DNA from: Bidens hawaiensis
Taxonomy: Eukaryota > Streptophyta > Magnoliopsida > Asterales > Asteraceae
Direction of reading: 5' to 3'
Assembly (NCBI GenBank): GCA_021521415.1
Contig: JAIQDT010000028.1
Span: forward strand, 471,001 to 535,000
Length of the DNA stretch: 64,000 nt
Shown: one piece after another, positions 57,210 to 64,000 of the stretch
Numbering within the stretch: position 1 is the first letter of the stretch
How the letters are laid out: each line of letters starts with the position of its first letter
Program-made: the position numbers and the translations under genes
The notes under the pieces: generated by a model
The model's database searches: none
Told to the model about the DNA's origin: nothing
Seen by the model: the letters and a program-made list of their open reading frames with translations, nothing else

Positions 57210-57293
57210 GTCCGGGGGCAGCGCCCCTGGCAGCGGGGTTCTAGGGGCGGCAGCCCCTAGCGGGGTCCAAGGGGCAGAGCCCCTGGCTGGGGT
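57210..57293. repeat. Triple GC-rich hairpin cluster in LTR D2
   Basis: Same three hairpins as in D1: GGGGGCAGCGCCCC, AGGGGCGGCAGCCCCT and AGGGGCAGAGCCCCT. Confidence 0.8.
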
Positions 57294-57439
57294 TAAGCTG
57301 CCAGGTCAGCTTGGAAAAATTTTATTTTCGATAACTGCCTTAACACATTTTCCATTAGGTTTTTAATTTATTTTATAGACGAACTTCGCTTCAGGCGAAG
57401 TTAAACCTTAGGCGAACTTGGAAACAGCTTGGTTCTGGC

Positions 57440-57725
57440 TTGATTCGATCGAATAGGAACACGTTCGATCGAATAGGAACACGTTCGATCGAATACAACA
57501 CGTTCGATCGAATAGGAACACGTTCGATCAAACAGGAACACGTTCGATCGAATAGGAACACGTTCGATCGAATACAACACTCATTCGATCGAATACAAAA
57601 CTCATTCGATCGAATGAGTTGGAGACCATTCGGTTGCTTCCCTATTCGGTCGACTGGACTTGTTCGATCTACGCATTCGATCGAATGGACTGATTCGATC
57701 GACTGGTTCGATCGAATGAGTCTGA
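57440..57725 (-). repeat. Minisatellite in LTR D2 (second slot), unit about 20 bp
   Basis: About ten units of TTCGATCGAATAGGAACACG and variants. TTCGATCGAA within each unit is a perfect palindrome. The 188-codon plus-strand frame here is a by-product of the repeat. Confidence 0.9.
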
Positions 57726-60421
57726 TTCGACTCCTTCAAGCTGGGCGACGGAGAAACCCACGGGTTTTCCAGATTTTCCAGATTTTTGACCCAAAATCGA
57801 AGTTTTTGACATGGAAATGCTCGGGATTGAGAGGGCTATCGATTCCTAGTACTTTTAAACACAAAAGCTTGCATTTTGACACCAAAACAAGGCGGTTTTT
57901 GACCCGAAAACTCAAGTTACGAAAATGGGAGTTTTTGCTCGATTTGAGGTCGAAAATGGTTATGAAAACGGATGATTTTCGAGAGGGACTTACCAAAAAC
58001 GATTAGGAACAAGATTGTGGACTCGGATTTGTGATTTGAGAACTTTCTCTCTCTAGCTTCTCTCTCTAGAAATGAGAGTGTTTGGGTGGGTGTAAGTGAA
58101 GGAAGATGGTGAAAAATGGTGGAAGTGTCAAGAACTTTCGTTTATATACTACGGGTTTGGTTAGGCTCGGGTTGGCTTCCTACGGGTCGAGACAGGCCGA
58201 GTTCATAAAATAACTAAGCCCAAGACCCGTTCCTTACTCGACATTAAATAACTAAAACGTGAAATTACTAAACATAACTTTCTTTTATTTATCAATATAA
58301 AAATTTTAGGATGTTACAAATGGGCCCCTAGACACTTGCGGCCGCCAAGCTCCCTATTCCACCAAGATATTTATTTGCAAGCTTCTTCAATAAGCTACCT
58401 CATTTTATGTAATAAACTTAAAGACCAGACCTCCCTTTCAGCTGTTCTTCCAAACCCTTGCCCAAAACCCACAAGTAAGTTTCATTTCCATGAACTTTTA
58501 ACCATCTTTTAACTAAGTTATAATCTTATAAACATGTTTTAGTTAGTTTTAAACATGTTTAACCATCCAAAAACCCTAAAAATCAAGTAAAACCATGTTT
58601 TGATGTTAAACATGTTTACAAACCAGGAACATATACTTTTTTGGTCAAAAACGCGGATTAGAACATGAATACAACGTTTTTATGGTTAGAAAGTTCGGTT
58701 TGAACCCAAAACCGAAACCCTAATTATCAAGGCTGTTACATGGATGATTTATGCTTGGTTTGATGTTATATGATATGTAGATATACTGAGTTTGCAACCC
58801 GAGACCCGGAAAGTCGTTTAAGCTAGCAAAATTCATCGAAAACCGACAAGGTAAACCCGTAACATTCGTTTAGGGGCTGTTTAGTATTAGGTTGTGACGT
58901 GCTTGTTTTTAGCTTGTGAAAACTTGCAGGGACATTAGGGATCATATAAATGAGTCCCTGTTCAAATTTGGTAATTGTTCGATAAACGGAGAATATTTGG
59001 TGAATTTATTTCCGTTTATGAGCGTTTATTTGGGAAAAATAGCTAAACATATTGAAAAATTATGAAACTTGGTTTTGGAGTTTAATATGTGATGGTAAGA
59101 TCACTGGTAAAGTTTGGGAATCATTGGAAATGTCTAAGTATGGTTTGTGCAATCATGGCTTAACCGAATTTTAACAGCCGAAAAACGCACAAAAAGGCAT
59201 TTTGTCAAAAGAGTTAGGTTCTGGAAATTTTGCAGGGGCTATGTAATAACATTGAGGCCATTTGAAAAAAATTATTGGATTTTTCGGAGGTCGTTTGATA
59301 TAAACGGGCCATTTATTACACGATTATAACCTATTAAATGAATTTTTATAAATAAATAATTAATCATAAAATTTCTGAAAATATTTTTATAAAATTCTCC
59401 ATGTCTTAATGTATTTTTACAAAAATTTACATAATTTATATATAAGTACATATTTAGTTATGATTAATCAAAGATTTAAATTATAATTGTTTTAACGAAA
59501 CCGGCAGTTTTGTGTTTAACGGACTGACTGGTATGTCAAAATGTCAAAAGTGGTCAAATATCATGTTTTTGAATGATATTGATAAAAACGAACTTTTTAC
59601 GAGAATTCCGGAAAATTCGGGTGAATTATGCGCGTTTTGTATAATCAAACCCGTATGAAAACGGAAACAAACCTTGCGATCAAACCAGACACCGAAACCT
59701 TAAAATTCTTTCATAACTCAAATTATTTTATCAATCAATATATTTACTTAAGTTTTATGTGATCTTACCTAATCCCGAAACGTATAAACGATCAACTGAG
59801 CTAGGCTCAGGAAACGGTGAAACTGAGCCAAATCCAGTTTTAAACATTTCATAGTGTACAACGTCACAATCTAAGACTATGGTCATGTTCTGGGCCTAAC
59901 AGCTATACCCAGATTATCTATACGGCCCGACTTAGCTTGAACACTGTACTAGTATTAACGATACGATACCGTTTATAGGAATCAGGCTATAAACGAGGCA
60001 TCTGACTTACTGATACGTAATTTCTGTACGAACTACGATAAGGTGAGTTTCATGACCCCACCTTCTAAACTGTTTTACGAACTTTTGGGGTGGAAAGCAT
60101 GCTTACACACGTTATCTATCTGAAAACGATTCAGGATATAAAATATCTGAACATTTATATATGAAAAGTCCCTACAAACATAATGATTGACTACGTGCTG
60201 ATGAAAGATGATTATTATCGTTGACTGATATATTGAGTGGAGATAATACGGATTGCAAAACATAATGAAATTACACGTGATAGCATATTTATACAAACAC
60301 GTTATGTAATGTTAAACATAACTAATTTGGGAGACAACGTGGTCTGTAATGGCCATGGGGATAACGTGGTCTGTGATGATTATGGTGCTATTATTGGCGG
60401 AAGGGGGGCCACAATAGTACT

Positions 60422-60615
60422 AAACTAAAGTTGAGTATGGCCTATGAGCCAAGTTCTGCTGCAACTTACTAAACTAAAGTTGAGTATGGCCTAGGAGCCA
60501 AGTTCTGCTGCAACTTATAAACTAAAGTTGAGTATGGCCTAGGAGCCAAGTTCTGCTGCAACTTATAAACTAAAGTTGAGTATGGCCTATGAGCCAAGTT
60601 CTGCTGCAACTTATT
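60422..60615 (+). repeat. Tandem repeat in LTR C, unit about 56 bp, four copies
   Basis: Each unit contains AAAGTTGAGTATGGCCTA, GAGCCAAGTTCTGCTGCAAC and TTA; AAGTTG and CAACTT make the unit partly self-complementary. Confidence 0.92.
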
Positions 60616-61432
60616 AAACGAACTAACTTGATTATGACATGAATGTTAAGTAAATAATGTGATTATGCGTATTGTTGGCGGATGGGGAGCCATAGTGTTT
60701 GGTGATACGTGATAAATACTATATGTGTATATGTGTGTATATACATGCTATGTGATTAGCCGTAGGAAATACTATGTGTAGAATATACTAATTATTTGCA
60801 TGTACACTATATAATGTTTGAGTTTACGTGGAATCATTGTGGGTGGAAGGGGGGCCATAGTGGTTGAGTTTATGTGGAACCGTTGTGGGAGGAAGGGGGT
60901 CCACAGTGGTTGGTTAAACACGGAAATTGGAAACAGGTAGTACGAACAAACAATCACGATTTTACTGAAATTTCAAATTTATATTATAAACTTACATGTG
61001 TGCATATGCACACACAAGGATATGGCTGTACATATTTATACAAACGTAAACACATATTTTTACATACGCGCGTACATACAAACTATGACTGTGTGGTACG
61101 CAGAACTGATTTCGTTAAACTTATGAAACTCACCAACTATTCGTAGTTGACCTATTTTAACATGCTTTTCAGGTAATCGGATATGAGAAGTAATTTCCTG
61201 TGCGTTACGTGTCTGATTGGTGAATGATGTCATGGGCATTTGAGTTAGAAGTAAAGTAATTGAAGAACCGGTTTGATTGTATCACCTAGTTTGTAAGAGA
61301 TGTTAGAACGATATAATATATTGTAAATTAGTTAGTAATGTTTCTTTATGAACAATGTATTTGATACCAGTTGTATCTGTTGCATTTCCGTTTTACGCTT
61401 CCGCAATTCGCTTAACGGGGTGTGACAGAAGT

Positions 61433-61445
61433 TGGTATCAGAGCC
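61433..61445 (+). other. tRNA-Met primer-binding site of the LTR C element
   Basis: TGGTATCAGAGCC begins 5 nt after the LTR end. Confidence 0.9.
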
Positions 61446-63274
61446 ATTGGTTATAAAGGATTAGGTTATCCTTTAGGATACCTATAATATAACCGTAGGC
61501 TCGATTATCACTGGGAAACTTATTAATGAGTAACAATAGATACTGATGGATGCCGGGATGAACTCGTAGGGCAAGTGAGTTATTATGGTCCGGAACGTAA
61601 TAATAGACTTGCTTATACGAGGGAATTCGCGGTGAAGTCGCGGAACATATTGATAGGTAAAAATGGCAACATACGTGCATAAAGGTGATGTGAAGTATAT
61701 ATGAAGTGTGCATACGTGCTTATCTGAGATGAGGTATAGGGATATGTGTACGTACGGTACTACCGATGATATTGAATCTTATTGTAACGAATATTATATT
61801 CGGTTATAATCAATATTAATTCATATTATGATTAAAATTATATCGTATCAAAATTTATATTATATATTTTTTTTATAATAATTAATATTATATCTGTTCG
61901 TAACAAATAAAATATTTAATTTCGGTATTAATTAATAATATCCTTTACGATGATTTAAGCTACCGAAAAACGTTTTCTTCTGATTAACGATTGCACTGAA
62001 AGAAGTCAAGATCGGGTAGCTTTACGACAGATAAAGAACCGGTGTTTCCTGTGAGTGAGAATATGAGAATGCTTCAACAAGTTTAACTAAGTCTGGTGAT
62101 GTGACAGAACCACAAAGGGGCTTAATATACAAGGCCCGGGAACGAACTGTGGGAGGTGTGACCTACATACAATAATTTCAAAAGAATATATATAATACTT
62201 TTCTGATTGGATCCAATCCTATCCTATACACTCGTTTTCAAACAGTAAACTAAACAGTTTTTCGTTTGTCTCTCCACTTTCGCTTCTTGAAAACAAACAC
62301 TATTCCTAGGAAAGTACCTAGCGATGAGTCCGATTTATCAAATTATAAATATAATAACTACTTTATTGATTCCCCAATTCTATAAACAGACCGTGACTAC
62401 CAGTACATATAATATACTAACGATATTTCAAAAAGAAATATTAATAATAATAATTTCCTTTACAATTCACCAGTACAACTAACTCTGATGAACCTCCTTA
62501 ACTAGCAAACTCTTTGAACCATCTATGAACAAGAACATCCAACGTCTCCTATATTTTTCCTATTCCAATTGGTTACTGTAGGAGAGAAACCTCATGCTCA
62601 CGAATTGATGACATGCTGACTGGAACGGGACATACTTAACCCAACCAGTAAACTACCACTTTTAGTAGGCCCAACATACTTGCGTGCACCGAATGACCTG
62701 GCGAAGGAATATATTCTATAGTTATATTTAACAACCTCTAAGGGTCTAGTTGAATATATGAGTGCATTCATATGATAAATACACTAACTAAACTCATAAC
62801 GAGCAATTGTCTACTTATGGAAGAGGCTAAAGAAAAACAATTGCCTAATGATGGGATCGTACCGGAATAATTTTCGGGCAAGTTGTAAACCGTATATAAT
62901 TGTATAATGTGTACTTAGATAGATAAGGGTAGTACGATATTGTTGTATATAGCCTTCGATACCCCATGCAAGCATCTGGTAGGATGCTATGTTGATATGG
63001 GTGACACATTGGATATTTCATTTCAAACACTTACCCTTACTGGATTACAATTACTTGTCACTAGGTGACAACTTTTGATATATATATATATATAAACATT
63101 GGCCTTTGTTAAGCTAACTTTACATATTATCCTTAGTATTCAAACTCGAGAACAAACCCGTGTGATATATACGTGTTAATTGAAATACCTGATTACTTGT
63201 TATTGTAATTCCTTTTGTGATCATTAGTGTATGTTAATTTTGTTAATTGTTGGATAACTGGTTATTGTTATAGA
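61446..63274 (+). other. Long untranslated leader of the LTR C element
   Basis: About 1.8 kb separates the primer site from the gag start. No protein domain was recognised; it is AT-rich with a (TA)n run near 63078. No obvious intron boundary pair could be fixed. Confidence 0.5.
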
Positions 63275-63637
63275 ATGGCCCCGAAGAAAGTAAACGTGTT
63301 GTCTGAGGCAGATATAGCCGAAATGATCGCTCGACAACTACGAACAGTACTTCCGACAATAGCAGCACAATTCGCTGCTAGTATCCATACAACTATGAAT
63401 ACAAATCAAGTGCCGAACGCTAATGCGGTTGTAAATACTAATCCCTTGACAAATACTAATACAACCACAAATGCTCCCCCGATAAATACTGATACTATCA
63501 CAACTAATATTCCCCCGTTGAATACCAATATTACTTTAAATAATGCACCGAACTTGAACAATAGTTGTAACAATCAAAATCCCCCGCAATACGGATATCA
63601 ACTTAAGAACTTCATGCTATGTAAACCTACTTGGTAA
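63275..63637 (+). pseudogene. Chromovirus gag, N-terminal part only
   Basis: The ATG at 63275 (MAPKKVNVLSEADIAEMIAR) opens a frame with a short helical head and an Asn/Thr/Pro-rich linker. It then reads GYQLKNFMLCKP, which matches the start of the conserved gag core (usual form CxYKxFxxCKP). The frame ends within about ten codons because the rest of the element is deleted. Gag, pol and 3' LTR are otherwise absent, so the element is dead. Confidence 0.75.
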
Positions 63638-63670
63638 AGTAGTCGTAACAATCAAAATCCCCCGCACCAC
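63628..63670. other. Rearrangement junction with templated filler
   Basis: 17 nt (63629-63645) copy the host integrase sequence found at 63744-63760. The next 25 nt (63642-63666) copy gag sequence from 63564-63588 with one mismatch. Host sequence then resumes at CACATATAATG. Confidence 0.7.
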
Positions 63671-64000
63671 ATATAATGAATTCCCCAAAGGAATTTCTTT
63701 ATGTTTGCAGCCGTAATGGTTGCCAACGGCTTGGCTTTCACCCACTTGGTAAAGTAGTCGATCGCGACTAACAAGAATTTGACCCGTCTAGGTGCTTCAG
63801 GGAATGAGCCCAGATGTCTGTTGCCCATTTCTGGAATGGCCAAGCAGAAGTTACCGGAATCAGTGTGTTTTGGGGATGGAGTATATGTGGTGCATGCCTC
63901 TGACAAGAATCACATTTCCTAATTTCTTTCACTGTGTCCATGTGCATATCTGGCCAATAGTATCCCGCGTTCATAATCTTTGCCACAACCATCCTTGGCC
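63667..64000 (-). pseudogene. Tat-2b integrase, N-terminal half
   Basis: It encodes MVVAKIMNAGYYWPDMHMD, the zinc-binding KCDSCQRH (both Cys kept, unlike Tat-2a) and PFQKWATDI (first catalytic Asp). A frameshift follows, then PEAPRRVKFLLVAIDYFTKW, AKPLATITAANIKKF and LWG. It continues beyond the window and, before the insertion, joined 55301. Confidence 0.85.

Larger units (their letters stand above)
56025..58318 (-). mobile_element. Solo LTR D2, chromovirus type (2,294 bp)
   Basis: Plus-strand ends are TGTAAGGCCCC and GGATGTTACA; AATGG flanks both sides (56020-56024 and 58319-58323), a perfect target-site duplication. It is colinear with D1 but its two minisatellites are unrelated to those of D1. 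The sense TATA (GTATATAAACG, near 58141-58151) is about 175 bp from the 5' end. The conserved module is at 56285-56332. Confidence 0.88.
55302..61427 (+). mobile_element. 5' LTR C of a chromovirus, split by solo LTR D2
   Basis: It starts TGTGACATC and ends GGGGTGTGACA just before a tRNA-Met primer site. Without D2 it is about 3.8 kb, long but within the known range for chromovirus LTRs. TATAA precedes it and recurs where the host integrase resumes (63671-63675), consistent with a target-site duplication. It contains a tandem repeat (60422-60615), GGAAGGGGGGCCA-type repeats (60398-60910) and the conserved module (61127-61178). Confidence 0.78.

Noticed and set aside
57440..58006. 188-codon open frame rich in RSNRNTFDRI repeats
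   Set aside because: Its first half is the 20-bp minisatellite of LTR D2; no domain is recognisable in the second half.
63060..63110. TA run as a promoter for the chromovirus gag
   Set aside because: It lies in the leader well downstream of the LTR; simple TA repeats occur throughout the window and give no evidence of promoter function.

Overview
This window is plant nuclear intergenic DNA made almost entirely of nested, decayed transposable elements. I see no intact host protein gene, no rRNA and no convincing functional tRNA. The mix of elements is that of a eudicot. Families with this look are common in Asteraceae, but that placement is a low-confidence inference.

Layout. 1-2724: the 3' end of a Ty1/copia element with its 3' LTR, inserted into the reverse transcriptase of a minus-strand Ty3/gypsy Tat-lineage element, here called Tat-1a (2725-6308). 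6309-7560: a decayed chromovirus gag. 8659-16262: a plus-strand sister of Tat-1a (Tat-1b), head-to-head with it. The 5' LTR of Tat-1b carries a solo chromovirus LTR (A1) with a perfect target-site duplication. 16263-19415: LTR fragments (Tat-1, A2, B2). 19416-24094: AT-rich DNA with tRNA-like relics, a foldback, a Helitron-like terminus and tandem repeats.

24095-37759 is the centrepiece: a 13.7-kb, structurally complete minus-strand Tat element (Tat-2a) with two LTRs, a target-site duplication (ATACA), a primer-binding site, and gag-protease-RT-RNaseH-aRNH-integrase. On the opposite strand, between integrase and the 3' LTR, lie two tandem intron-containing genes of the 'putative gypsy-type transposon' family. 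At least the first has its own TATA-like promoter.

37760-49940: a copia-like LTR and leader, solo LTR D1, 5' LTR B1 with its tRNA-Met primer site, and a short Helitron holding a solo LTR (A3). A paralogous empty site lies beside the Helitron. 50143-50736: a non-autonomous hAT element. 51198-53280: a multi-exon pseudogene of the eukaryotic DNA primase small subunit, with a copia solo LTR inside one exon. 53592-64000: a second Tat-2 element (Tat-2b). Its integrase is split by a chromovirus (5' LTR C, leader, truncated gag), and that LTR is itself split by solo LTR D2.

The chromovirus LTR families (A, B, C, D) share a short conserved module near their 3' ends, next to a slot filled by a different minisatellite in most copies. 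The pol genes carry nonsense codons, frameshifts or lost catalytic residues, so these copies are probably immobile on their own. Tat-2a is the best preserved.
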